Shown here: in pieces, positions 53,731 to 61,964 of the stretch
How the letters are laid out: every line of letters begins with the position of its first letter
Position numbering within the stretch: position 1 is the first letter of the stretch
Origin: Paludibacteraceae bacterium
Lineage (GTDB): Bacteria; Bacteroidota; Bacteroidia; Bacteroidales; Paludibacteraceae
Assembly: GCA_016283095.1 (NCBI GenBank)
Contig: JAEEMG010000077.1
Location: 1-64,000, forward strand
Direction of reading: 5' to 3'
DNA length: 64,000 nucleotides
Position numbers and translations under genes: made by a program
The notes under the pieces: model-generated
Database searches by the model: none
Told to the model about the DNA's origin: nothing
What the model saw: the letters and a program-made list of their open reading frames with translations, nothing else

Positions 53731-53758
53731 AAAAGAGACGCGAAAATTCGCGTCTCCT
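53731..53758 (-). terminator. Terminator after the 130-aa secreted protein gene
   Basis: GAGACGCGAA/TTCGCGTCTC perfect arms with a 2-base loop, followed on the minus strand by a T5 run. Confidence 0.85.
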
Positions 53759-53780
53759 TAAATTTCAAATTGATAAACAA

Positions 53781-54173
53781 TTATTTCTTCTTTGCAGTAC
53801 CATTCTCCTGATCACGAGCAGCTTTAGCGGCACGTGCCTCAGCAGCTTTCTTCTTCATTTCCTGCTGCTTACGGTAAGAGTCTGAGTTATCACGACCGAT
53901 AGTCTTGATCACAACGATTGTATCCAATGTTGGATCGTACTTCTCAACGTGCATTGTATACTCGTATCCATTCTCATAGAAGAAGTTACGGAATCCTCCA
54001 CAGAATGGCTCCCATTGAGTCTTATCCTTACGGCTGTAACCGCGACGGATCTGATAACAACGCTGGTTGTCTTCTGTAAGAACCTTTTCCGCACTCACCT
54101 TCATAAATTCCTGTGAGTTGATACCAGAAATAGAGCAAAGGCATGTCAAAGCAGCCATTATTATCTTTTTCAT
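53781..54173 (-). CDS. Small secreted protein, uncharacterised
   Basis: The predicted 130-aa protein starts at MKKIIMAALTCLC, giving a signal peptide (cleavage near GINS); an ATG 33 bases upstream precedes it and is less likely. The middle has RCYQIRRGYSRKDKTQWEPFCGGFRNFFYENGYEYTMHVEKYD, with a readable DUF4377/META-like flavour that I cannot confirm. The C-terminus is a Lys/Ala-rich helix (QQEMKKKAAEARAAKAARD). It is monocistronic with a strong promoter and terminator, which suggests good expression. Confidence 0.7.
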   Translation of the reverse strand: MKKIIMAALTCLCSISGINSQEFMKVSAEKVLTEDNQRCYQIRRGYSRKDKTQWEPFCGGFRNFFYENGYEYTMHVEKYDPTLDTIVVIKTIGRDNSDSYRKQQEMKKKAAEARAAKAARDQENGTAKKK

Positions 54174-54203
54174 ATCCAAAATCCTTTTTAATTTTTCAAA
54201 TAA

Positions 54204-54233
54204 CAAAAGTAAAACATTTAGTTTGCTGACAAA
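54204..54233 (-). promoter_or_regulatory. Strong promoter for the 130-aa secreted protein
   Basis: On the minus strand, -7 TACTTTTG at 54204-54211 and -33 TTTG at 54230-54233 with an 18-base spacer. It supports the start at 54173. Confidence 0.65.
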
Positions 54234-54310
54234 AAAAATCAGCCTATATTTTACCTATTTTGGTTAATTATTGTTTCCAAAATCAAAATTAGGTGTTCCG
54301 CAACATATTT

Positions 54311-55657
54311 TTAGTGTTGCACCGTCTTCTCAATCTCAGTGAAATATTTTCTCACCACATTCCAATCATAATAGTTGCCAGACACTGGCGAGATTGATGC
54401 CGGAAGTTTTACCTCACGCTCATTCACAAGGAACTTGACCAAATACTGGCTTCCTGAGACATTCGGATTATTCTTACGGTAGAACACCATCTGAAAGTTT
54501 CCTGCCATCGAAACAATTGAGAAATCCTGCCAATTGTTGTGAAGCAACTCCAAATCAGTGTATGTCTCTCCCAATCCGTCAAGGTTGAGAAGAGCGACAA
54601 GTGGCAACAAACCGATATCGTGGCCGAAACGTAGATTAGCGGCCAAACCATTTCCGGCAATAGCAGCGTCGGCCTCCTCTCTGATTTTCTCAATCAGATA
54701 CACACTTGAGTTCTTTCCCTCTCCACCTTTATGCGGACCTTTTGCGTAGCCCATATACCAGTAAAGGTTCTGATTCTGCCACTGTTTAGCCAACTCGCTG
54801 ACAGTAAACACCTTAGTCAAAGAGCAAGTACGTTCATCCAAATTTTCCACGTCTACTCCCTGCAAAGCCACAAGCATATAATAAAGATTGCTTATAAACC
54901 TATCTTTATTCACATACTTCTTTACAACATTCTTGTTGGAAAAAATTCTGTAGAGCACATCATCACTAAGTTCACGTTTCTTATAGAAAGCATCCAATTC
55001 CGCCTTGTTGTCAGAAAACTCGTTCACCACATTTCCATGACATAGGAACACCTGGTATTTGTCACTTGCGTCATTGACAATGTCAAGCTTAGGATTTGTT
55101 TTTGTCAATTCCTGACAAAAAGCATTCATACTCAACACGCAACGCACAACCATTGTACTTTTCGCATCGATCTTCTTATTATCTCCTGCGAAGACGGCAG
55201 GGAAATTCTTCATCATTCGGCTTGCTATTCCACGATGCTGCTCACGGCCAAGAGGAGTAAGATCACCCGCGCGCTTGTCGGCATTGTCACGCACCTTCTT
55301 CATCTCCTCCAACAACTGCTGGCCCAATGGAGTAAGTCCAGACTCGGCAGCAGCCTTCTCCAACGCCTCAGTCACATATCTATAGTCGTCCAGACTATAA
55401 TGATAGCGTGAACCATGACGGCCATAATGGCTGATATAGAAAGGAGTGTAACCTTCAGGATCAGCAGAAAGTTTAGGATAATCATAGACTCCTGTCTGCA
55501 ACTTGTTAACGCCTTTTACGCTGGCATCATAAGCTGTATAGTTTGAACTAAAGAAATCCGGTTGAGATTCCAATTGGGCATTTGTGACAGTTGCATACAA
55601 ACTATGAGAAATAAAAAATGCAACCGACGATGTTAAAAATAGTTTTAGTGCACTCAT
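54311..55657 (-). CDS. Secreted histidine-type acid phosphatase
   Basis: This 448-aa protein has a signal peptide (cleavage near SLYA). The histidine acid phosphatase motif is YISHYGRHGSRY (nucleophile His in RHG), and the proton-donor motif is FGHDIGLLP (HD). Relatives hydrolyse phosphate monoesters such as phytate or sugar phosphates in the periplasm. The HD donor is that of AppA-type enzymes; MINPP-type phytases usually carry HAE. It is monocistronic. Confidence 0.85.
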   Translation of the reverse strand: MSALKLFLTSSVAFFISHSLYATVTNAQLESQPDFFSSNYTAYDASVKGVNKLQTGVYDYPKLSADPEGYTPFYISHYGRHGSRYHYSLDDYRYVTEALEKAAAESGLTPLGQQLLEEMKKVRDNADKRAGDLTPLGREQHRGIASRMMKNFPAVFAGDNKKIDAKSTMVVRCVLSMNAFCQELTKTNPKLDIVNDASDKYQVFLCHGNVVNEFSDNKAELDAFYKKRELSDDVLYRIFSNKNVVKKYVNKDRFISNLYYMLVALQGVDVENLDERTCSLTKVFTVSELAKQWQNQNLYWYMGYAKGPHKGGEGKNSSVYLIEKIREEADAAIAGNGLAANLRFGHDIGLLPLVALLNLDGLGETYTDLELLHNNWQDFSIVSMAGNFQMVFYRKNNPNVSGSQYLVKFLVNEREVKLPASISPVSGNYYDWNVVRKYFTEIEKTVQH

Positions 55658-55690
55658 ATTAACAAACGATATTCATTTTTGGCATTTATG

Positions 55691-55698
55691 CAAAGATA
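55691..55698 (-). promoter_or_regulatory. Promoter -7 element for the histidine phosphatase
   Basis: TATCTTTG followed by CA on the minus strand, 33 bases before the ATG. No clear -33. Confidence 0.45.
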
Positions 55699-55751
55699 CG
55701 AAACACAATGAGAAATGCGAATTTTTTTGTTGTAAAGATTCGACAACGAAT

Positions 55752-55781
55752 AAAAAAGGGGCGAACTCACGTTTGCCCCTC
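55752..55781 (-). terminator. Terminator after glmS
   Basis: On the minus strand, GGGGCAAAC and GTTCGCCCC arms (one mismatch) around GTGA, followed by a T6 run. Confidence 0.85.
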
Positions 55782-55807
55782 TTCTAATATAATATAAATT
55801 ATCTTGA

Positions 55808-57652
55808 TTACTCTACAGTAACACTCTTTGCAAGGTTACGTGGCTGATCCACATCACAACCCTTAGCCACAGCGATGTGGTAAGACAAAAGCTGCAATGG
55901 AATTGTTGCCAAGATTGGAACCAAGCACTCCACAGTATCTGGAATCACAATTGAGTAGTCTGCGATCTTGCTTGCAACCTCGTCTCCCTCAGTCACAATT
56001 GCGATAACCTTACCCTTACGAGACTTGATTTCCTGGATGTTGCTGACAACCTTCTCATACGTAGGAGAATTTGTAGCGATAACGACCACTGGCATCTCTG
56101 CGTTAATCAATGCGATAGGACCGTGCTTCATCTCAGCAGCAGGATAACCCTCTGCATGGATATATGAAATCTCTTTCAACTTCAAAGCACCCTCCAACGC
56201 TACAGGGAAGTTGTAGCCACGGCCAAGATAGATGAAGTTTGACGCATAAGTAAAGATTCTTGAGAAATCTTTGATCTTATCGTTCTGAGCCAAAATAGAC
56301 TCAATCTTAGTTGGCAATGTGAACATCTCCTCCAACACGTGGCGGTAGAATCCATTATCAATTGTATTCTTCTCTTTTGCAAGAGACAACGCCAACATAA
56401 TCAAAATCTGAACCTGAGCAGTGAATGCCTTTGTCGACGCTACTCCGATCTCCGGACCTACGTGAGTGTAGCAACCTGCGCCAGTCATTCTCGCGATACT
56501 ACTTCCTACAACGTTACAGATACCGAATAGAAGAGCACCGTTTTCCTTCGCCAACTCTAGAGCTGCCAATGTGTCGGCAGTCTCACCTGACTGAGAGATT
56601 GCGATCACAACGTCACTTGCGTTAATGACAGGCTTACGATATCTGAACTCTGAAGAGTATTCTACCTCTACAGGGATTTTAGCGAACTCCTCGATTGCAT
56701 ATTTACCGATCAAAGCAGCATGCCAACTTGTACCACATGCAGTGATGATGATACGGCTTGCCTTCATGAATCGTTCCTTATTGTCAATGAAACCACAAAG
56801 AGCGATATTGTCCATATCCACATTGATACGTCCGCTGGTTGCCTCCATCACGGTACGAGTCTGCTCGAAAATCTCCTTAAGCATGTAGTGCTCATAGTCG
56901 CCCTTCTCCAACTCAGACAAGTTCAACTCAAGTTCCTGGATTTTTGGAGTTTTCTCAACATTAGAGATAGTAAGCACCTTTAGTGCCTTACCCTTTGTAA
57001 GGATAGCGATTTCCTCATCAGCCAAGTAAACAACCTTGTTTGTATACTCGATGATTGGTGTCGCATCAGAAGCCAAGAAATACTCATCGTTTCCGATACC
57101 TACAACAAGAGGGCTACTCTTTCTTGCAGCGATGATAGTCTCAGGATGACCCTTCTCGATAACAGCGATCGCATAGGCACCAACCACCTGGCTCAATGCC
57201 AACTGCACTGCAGTGCAAAGGTCACAGTTATTCTCTTTCTTGACAAACTCGATAAGCTGTACAAGAACCTCTGTATCTGTTGTACTTCTGAAAGTATAAC
57301 CCTTAGAAATCAAAGTTTCCTTGATGATAGCATAATTCTCAATGATACCATTATGGATTAACGCGAGATTCTCGCTCTGTGAATAGTGAGGGTGAGCGTT
57401 GCAGTCGTTTGGCTCTCCGTGAGTCGCCCAACGTGTATGTGCGATACCGATGTTTCCGCTCAAATCCTTATCTCTTGCATATGCCTCCAAATCAGAAACC
57501 TTTCCTTTCGATTTGTAAACATTTAGTCCTCCTTTGTCGTCTATCATAGCGACACCTGCGCTATCGTATCCTCTATACTCAAGACGATGTAGACCCTTAA
57601 TCAATATAGGGTATGCTTGTTTAGTTCCAATATAACCAACTATTCCGCACAT
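55808..57652 (-). CDS. glmS: Glutamine--fructose-6-phosphate aminotransferase (isomerising)
   Basis: This 614-aa protein has an N-terminal glutaminase domain with Cys2 (MCGIVGYIGTKQA), HRLEYRGYDSAG and TRWATHGEPN. Two SIS domains follow (ITACGTSWHAALIGKYAIEE, SQSGETADTLAALE, GRGYNFPVALEGALKLKEISYIHAEGYPAAEMKHGP) and the typical end DVDQPRNLAKSVTVE. It makes glucosamine-6-phosphate, the entry step to UDP-GlcNAc for peptidoglycan and LPS. No glmS ribozyme is visible in the 5' region. It has its own promoter and terminator. Confidence 0.97.
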   Translation of the reverse strand: MCGIVGYIGTKQAYPILIKGLHRLEYRGYDSAGVAMIDDKGGLNVYKSKGKVSDLEAYARDKDLSGNIGIAHTRWATHGEPNDCNAHPHYSQSENLALIHNGIIENYAIIKETLISKGYTFRSTTDTEVLVQLIEFVKKENNCDLCTAVQLALSQVVGAYAIAVIEKGHPETIIAARKSSPLVVGIGNDEYFLASDATPIIEYTNKVVYLADEEIAILTKGKALKVLTISNVEKTPKIQELELNLSELEKGDYEHYMLKEIFEQTRTVMEATSGRINVDMDNIALCGFIDNKERFMKASRIIITACGTSWHAALIGKYAIEEFAKIPVEVEYSSEFRYRKPVINASDVVIAISQSGETADTLAALELAKENGALLFGICNVVGSSIARMTGAGCYTHVGPEIGVASTKAFTAQVQILIMLALSLAKEKNTIDNGFYRHVLEEMFTLPTKIESILAQNDKIKDFSRIFTYASNFIYLGRGYNFPVALEGALKLKEISYIHAEGYPAAEMKHGPIALINAEMPVVVIATNSPTYEKVVSNIQEIKSRKGKVIAIVTEGDEVASKIADYSIVIPDTVECLVPILATIPLQLLSYHIAVAKGCDVDQPRNLAKSVTVE

Positions 57653-57678
57653 AAACTTCCAAATTTCTTAATTTTTTT

Positions 57679-57709
57679 GCAAATTTATACATTAAATATT
57701 AAAATGCAA
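57679..57709 (-). promoter_or_regulatory. Strong promoter for glmS
   Basis: On the minus strand, -7 TAAATTTG at 57679-57686 and -33 TTTG at 57706-57709 with a 19-base spacer, 26 bases upstream of the ATG. Confidence 0.65.
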
Positions 57710-57856
57710 ATGTAAAAACAAAATTCAAACTTACCGTTTTCTTAAATAATGTTAACTATACTCAATTCTCAAATAACAGACAAGTACCCCAGTGATGCTA
57801 TATTAAATTGAGTCTTGAAAATAAAGTTGAATTGCATATATTTGCAAATTCACCAA

Positions 57857-58657
57857 TCAGCAGTCGAGTCCACGGGAAAACGCTTCCTGCAACAACATTG
57901 TTTTGATTTTCGTGTTTGGCAGGATTTTCCTAAAAGGGAACAACAAAGAGACTGCAATATTCAAAGGGAATCTGTATCGCATATTCATCTTGCAATATGC
58001 CTTTCTGAAATTGAACTGCTCAATCAAAAATGGCTGGATATTTGAATGTAGAGTGACGCTTCTCCATCCAGCATTCACGTATGACAATTTACGCTCAGCC
58101 AAATAATGCTGATTCATAGTGAAGAACAAGCCATAAGACGGATATGTACTGTCAAGGAATGCGGCGTCAACTTTCACTGTCTCATATTCACACATATTCT
58201 CAAAAACATGAGTGATAGACCATGCGACAGGAGCATTGTCCTCGATACGAAACATTATCCAAGCATCATAATCATCGTTTTCCGCCACCATACGGAAACG
58301 AGCCTCTAAATTCTCCTTCGTGTCAGGATGACATTTCCCCCTATACTTGGCAAATGCATTATAATAGATGTCCGCTCCATAACGAAGCATCTCATCCAAA
58401 GTAGCTTTGCGTATCTCATACGTCTTCAAAGCTTTTCTAACCTTGGTTCTAACCTTCTTCGACAGTTCCTCCATATCACCAAACTGATCTTTGATGACAG
58501 CGTAAAAACTGGTCTCTGATGGAGAATCAAAATCATAAATTTCTCGAATCGCCCACCCTCCCCGCTTGAAAAGGGCTTTACATTCTTCATCAGTTAATTT
58601 TGAAGTATTGTGTGGCGCATGTTCCGACACCCAAACTTCTTTGTAAATTTTACTCAC
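57857..58657 (-). CDS. FemAB/GNAT-like acyltransferase-fold protein
   Basis: This 266-aa protein has no signal peptide. The region about 60-230 has the GNAT order of strands and helices: SFYAVIKDQFGDMEELSKKVRTKVRKALK, DDYDAWIMFRIEDNAPVAWSITHV, then YPSYGLFFTMNQHYLAERKLSYVNAGWR, like the Bacteroidales GNAT/FemAB-related proteins found near envelope genes. The acceptor is unknown. It lies 53 bases downstream of the DapL-like gene on the same strand. Confidence 0.65.
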   Translation of the reverse strand: MSKIYKEVWVSEHAPHNTSKLTDEECKALFKRGGWAIREIYDFDSPSETSFYAVIKDQFGDMEELSKKVRTKVRKALKTYEIRKATLDEMLRYGADIYYNAFAKYRGKCHPDTKENLEARFRMVAENDDYDAWIMFRIEDNAPVAWSITHVFENMCEYETVKVDAAFLDSTYPSYGLFFTMNQHYLAERKLSYVNAGWRSVTLHSNIQPFLIEQFNFRKAYCKMNMRYRFPLNIAVSLLFPFRKILPNTKIKTMLLQEAFSRGLDC

Positions 58658-58710
58658 TTTTTAGGTAAATTTAATTTCTTTCTAAATATGTGTTTATGTA
58701 AATACAAGTT

Positions 58711-59928
58711 CTATAATCTTGACATCGCCTCCTCCACATCTGTTTTCTCGGAAAAACCGGAAAACCTCACATAGCCTTCACCACCCGGACAGAATCCGAC
58801 TCCTGGTGTGCAGACTATTGATTTTTCATAGAGCATCTGCTCAAAGAATCTCCATGAAGTCACTCCTTCTGGGGTTTTTACCCATAAGTATGGGGAGTTG
58901 TCTCCGCCAGCCACCGTCAATCCGATAGATTGAAGTTTTTCCTTGATCATCATAGCGTTTGTCATGTAATAATCGGCGATCTGGCGCATCTGTTTCTGTC
59001 CTTCGCTCGTATAGATAGCTTCGGCGGCGCACAATCCCAAATATGGGATTCCTGAGAATTTTGAGGTCTGTCGACGTCGGCACAATTGATTGAGTGACAT
59101 TGACTTTCCCATCTCCGTATAGGCCACCACATCACTCGGGATAATTGTGAATCCGAAATTGGTGCCGGTATATCCCGTCGTCTTTGAGAAACTTCTCAAT
59201 TCGATTGCGACTTTCTGAGCTCCTTTGATCTCATATATCGAGCGTGGCACTTTTTTCTGTCGCACATAATGTGAATGCGACGCATCGTAGATGATGAGAG
59301 TATGGGTGTCGTTGGCATACTTGACCCATTTCTTCAATTCATCAGTAGTAAGGGTTGTGCCTGTAGGATTGTTTGGCAAACTCAAATAGACGACATCCAA
59401 ACGTTCCTTAGGAATCGACGGCACAAAATTGTTTTCCGCATTACATGGCAAATAGACGAGATTGCTCCATCTTCCATCATCCATCTTCATACCTGCTCGC
59501 CCACTCATCACCGTATTATATATGAATGCCGGATACGACGGGTCGAACACTCCTATTATATTATCCCTGCTCAACAAATCCAACACATCAGCAGCAGCGT
59601 TGCGAGGGTCATCATTGATGAATATATCATCAACAGAAAGTTTTATTCCAAGGCTTTCATAATCAGTCTTAAGGATTCGCGTCTCCAACGCTTTCAATCG
59701 TTCAGGGATATCAGTCGACTTTGTCGCATGAGACGAAGCCATCATCTCCAAGTTTTTGTGGAACGAATCGACATACTCACCTTGAAGGATATGGTTGGAA
59801 TCTCCTGCGTCAAGATGAATAACTTTCGAGCCTGGACGAGTTATTTTAAAAATGTTTACTTTACGGTGAATCTCCGTGAAAAGATAATTTTCAGGAAGTT
59901 TCAAATAATCTTCGTTAAGTAATGCCAT
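58711..59928 (-). CDS. Divergent DapL-like PLP-dependent aminotransferase
   Basis: The 405-aa fold type I aminotransferase matches LL-diaminopimelate aminotransferase over its length: EDYLKLPENYLFTEIHRKVNIFK at the N-terminus, LPNNPTGT, IIYDASHSHY, and the PLP-lysine block ELRSFSKTTGYTGTNFGFT. Several DapL positions differ: GIGD is DAGD, the GYGPEQGY loop is missing, and the SDGAK-type phosphate-binding block reads NDDPRNAA. It therefore probably has a changed substrate, or is a paralogue of a true DapL elsewhere. The PLP Lys is intact. It has no close operon partner except the GNAT-like gene. Confidence 0.75.
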   Translation of the reverse strand: MALLNEDYLKLPENYLFTEIHRKVNIFKITRPGSKVIHLDAGDSNHILQGEYVDSFHKNLEMMASSHATKSTDIPERLKALETRILKTDYESLGIKLSVDDIFINDDPRNAAADVLDLLSRDNIIGVFDPSYPAFIYNTVMSGRAGMKMDDGRWSNLVYLPCNAENNFVPSIPKERLDVVYLSLPNNPTGTTLTTDELKKWVKYANDTHTLIIYDASHSHYVRQKKVPRSIYEIKGAQKVAIELRSFSKTTGYTGTNFGFTIIPSDVVAYTEMGKSMSLNQLCRRRQTSKFSGIPYLGLCAAEAIYTSEGQKQMRQIADYYMTNAMMIKEKLQSIGLTVAGGDNSPYLWVKTPEGVTSWRFFEQMLYEKSIVCTPGVGFCPGGEGYVRFSGFSEKTDVEEAMSRL

Positions 59929-59940
59929 CTGTCTATATCT

Positions 59941-59968
59941 AAAAAAGGAGATGTAAATGACTTCATCT
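59941..59968 (-). terminator. Terminator after recJ
   Basis: GGAGATG/CATCTCC arms with an 11-base loop, and a T6 run on the minus strand. It separates recJ from the DapL-like gene. Confidence 0.8.
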
Positions 59969-59981
59969 CCTTCATGTTATA

Positions 59982-61718
59982 CTATTTTTGTGAAAGTGGA
60001 CGTATATCCTTGATCATCAGCTGCGTGTTCGAGCTTCCATTGAAGTTGTTTTCCTCGATCGTGTAGCAAATATCAACTGGATTGAAAGCCTTGATATAGT
60101 CGTTGTACTCCGACAATCCGAAGGCTATACCATTCATGATGCACTCACTCTGGGAATCCACCAACTCAAGTTTCAAATGTTCCTTCTCCTTTCCTACCAC
60201 ACGGCTTGTACCATAATCCAGCACTTTACGAGTGGCAAAGACAGGTTTCATATTCTCTGGACCAAATGGGCTGAACTGTTTTAGCAGACGCACAAACTTA
60301 GGCGTTATCTCTTTGAAATCGATGAACGCATCTATATACTGCTGTGGTTTCTGCTGTTCAGTAGTGATGTTCTCAGTGACATACTGCTCCATTCGTCTGC
60401 GGAATTCCGGTACATTCTCCGGCTTCATACGCAATCCGACAGCATACATGTGACCTCCAAAATTTTCAAGCAGATCACTGCAGTTTTCAATTGCCTTATA
60501 TAAGTCGAAACCAGACACTGAACGTCCTGAACCGGTCGCAAGATTATTTTCCTGCGAATAAGTCAACACAATTGTCGGTTTATAATGTAGTTCTGTCAAA
60601 CGAGAAGCCACGATTCCGATAACTCCCTGATTCCAATTTGGATTATAAATAACAATCGAGTTGCTGCTGTCAAGCTCCTCCTTCCTGTCTTCAAGCTGGG
60701 CGATAGCCTCATCCGTCACGCTCTTGTCAAGATCTTTTCTCTGCTGGTTGTATTTGTCAATACAGTCACTCTTCTCACGTGCGAATGTCAACTCTTTGGA
60801 TATCAAAAGTTCTACAGCTTCGGAAGCCGTCTTAATTCGTCCAGATGCATTCAGACGTGGACCTATCTTGAATACGATATCAGATATCGTAATCTCCTTG
60901 CCTGTCAAGCCACACACGTCGATGATACATTTCAAACCAAGGCTTGGATTGGAATTAAGTTGTTTCAATCCATAATAAGCCAAGATTCTGTTTTCTCCGA
61001 TGATCGGCACAATATCAGAAGCGATACTTACAGCAGTAAGATCAAACAGATCAGTAAGTGTATCAGGCGAGATTCCATTGTTCAACGCAAAAGCCTGCAT
61101 CAGTTTGAAACCTACACCACATGCAGACAGGTTGGAATCCGGATATGTTGAATCCGAACGTTTAGGGTCGAGCACCGCGATAGCGTCAGGCAGATTGTCG
61201 TCTGGAGTATGATGGTCGCAGATGATAAAATCAATACCCTTCTCCTTAGCGTAGTTCACTTTGTCGACAGCCTTGATTCCACAGTCGAGAGCAATGATCA
61301 GTTTCACATTAGTCTCTGCGGCGTAGTCAATGCCTAAGTATGAGATTCCACTTCCTTCGACATATCTGTCTGGAATATAAAAATCGACATACGAATAGTT
61401 GAACTTCAAGTATTTGTAGACAAGGGCGACGGCAGTAATTCCGTCTACATCATAATCTCCATATATAAGGATACGTTCCTTCTTGCCCATCGCTTGGTTC
61501 AGACGATCCACCGCCTTATCCATATCATTCATAAGGAACGGATCATGAAGGTCTTCAATACGTGGGCGGAAGAACTTTTTGGCAGCCTCCACCGTCGTGA
61601 TGCCACGACGCACAAGAAGTTGACAAAGGATCGAACTGATGCCCAGTTCCTCCGACATCAGATCCCTCTGTTTATTTTGCTCTTCGGTAAGAGAAGTATA
61701 CACCCAATTTGCTGCCAT
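59982..61718 (-). CDS. recJ: Single-stranded-DNA-specific exonuclease RecJ
   Basis: The 578-aa DHH-family exonuclease has ILIYGDYDVDGITAVALVYKYL (motif I, about 80-100), LIIALDCGIKA, FIICDHHTPDDNLPDAIAVLDP (DHH motif), LSACGVGFKLMQAF, and the C-terminal DHHA1/OB parts SGRIKTASEAVELL, IGIVASRLTELHYKPTIVL, SGRSVSGFDLYKAIENC and FGGHMYAVGLRM. It degrades single-stranded DNA 5' to 3' in RecFOR repair and mismatch repair. Length is normal. Confidence 0.95.
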   Translation of the reverse strand: MAANWVYTSLTEEQNKQRDLMSEELGISSILCQLLVRRGITTVEAAKKFFRPRIEDLHDPFLMNDMDKAVDRLNQAMGKKERILIYGDYDVDGITAVALVYKYLKFNYSYVDFYIPDRYVEGSGISYLGIDYAAETNVKLIIALDCGIKAVDKVNYAKEKGIDFIICDHHTPDDNLPDAIAVLDPKRSDSTYPDSNLSACGVGFKLMQAFALNNGISPDTLTDLFDLTAVSIASDIVPIIGENRILAYYGLKQLNSNPSLGLKCIIDVCGLTGKEITISDIVFKIGPRLNASGRIKTASEAVELLISKELTFAREKSDCIDKYNQQRKDLDKSVTDEAIAQLEDRKEELDSSNSIVIYNPNWNQGVIGIVASRLTELHYKPTIVLTYSQENNLATGSGRSVSGFDLYKAIENCSDLLENFGGHMYAVGLRMKPENVPEFRRRMEQYVTENITTEQQKPQQYIDAFIDFKEITPKFVRLLKQFSPFGPENMKPVFATRKVLDYGTSRVVGKEKEHLKLELVDSQSECIMNGIAFGLSEYNDYIKAFNPVDICYTIEENNFNGSSNTQLMIKDIRPLSQK

Positions 61719-61898
61719 ATCACTATCTTTATTATTACATAAGAATGTAGACGAACGGAATCGACATTCTACCGCAATTAACCTTTATATTCTGTAAAAT
61801 TATAAAAAAAGATGGGAAAAGAATATCATATCAACACAAAAAAACTCTCTAAACATAAAAAAAGGGAGAAACGGGGAGACTGATTGGAAAAATAGTTG

Positions 61899-61906
61899 TA
61901 AATTTG
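61899..61906 (+). promoter_or_regulatory. Promoter -7 element for the ClC gene
   Basis: TAAATTTG at 61899-61906, about 58 bases before the ATG. The -33 is not clear. Confidence 0.45.
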
Positions 61907-61964
61907 TTGTTCTCAAAATTCCGTCGTTTTTTGAGAAACCGAAGGTGAAAATAAAACTAAAGAA

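Noticed and set aside
57653-57807. glmS ribozyme or GlcN6P riboswitch upstream of glmS
   Set aside because: The leader is only about 20 bases from the predicted start and no ribozyme core is visible.
59275-59922. Plus-strand open frame of 215 codons
   Set aside because: It is antisense to the DapL-like gene and has no promoter or family features.
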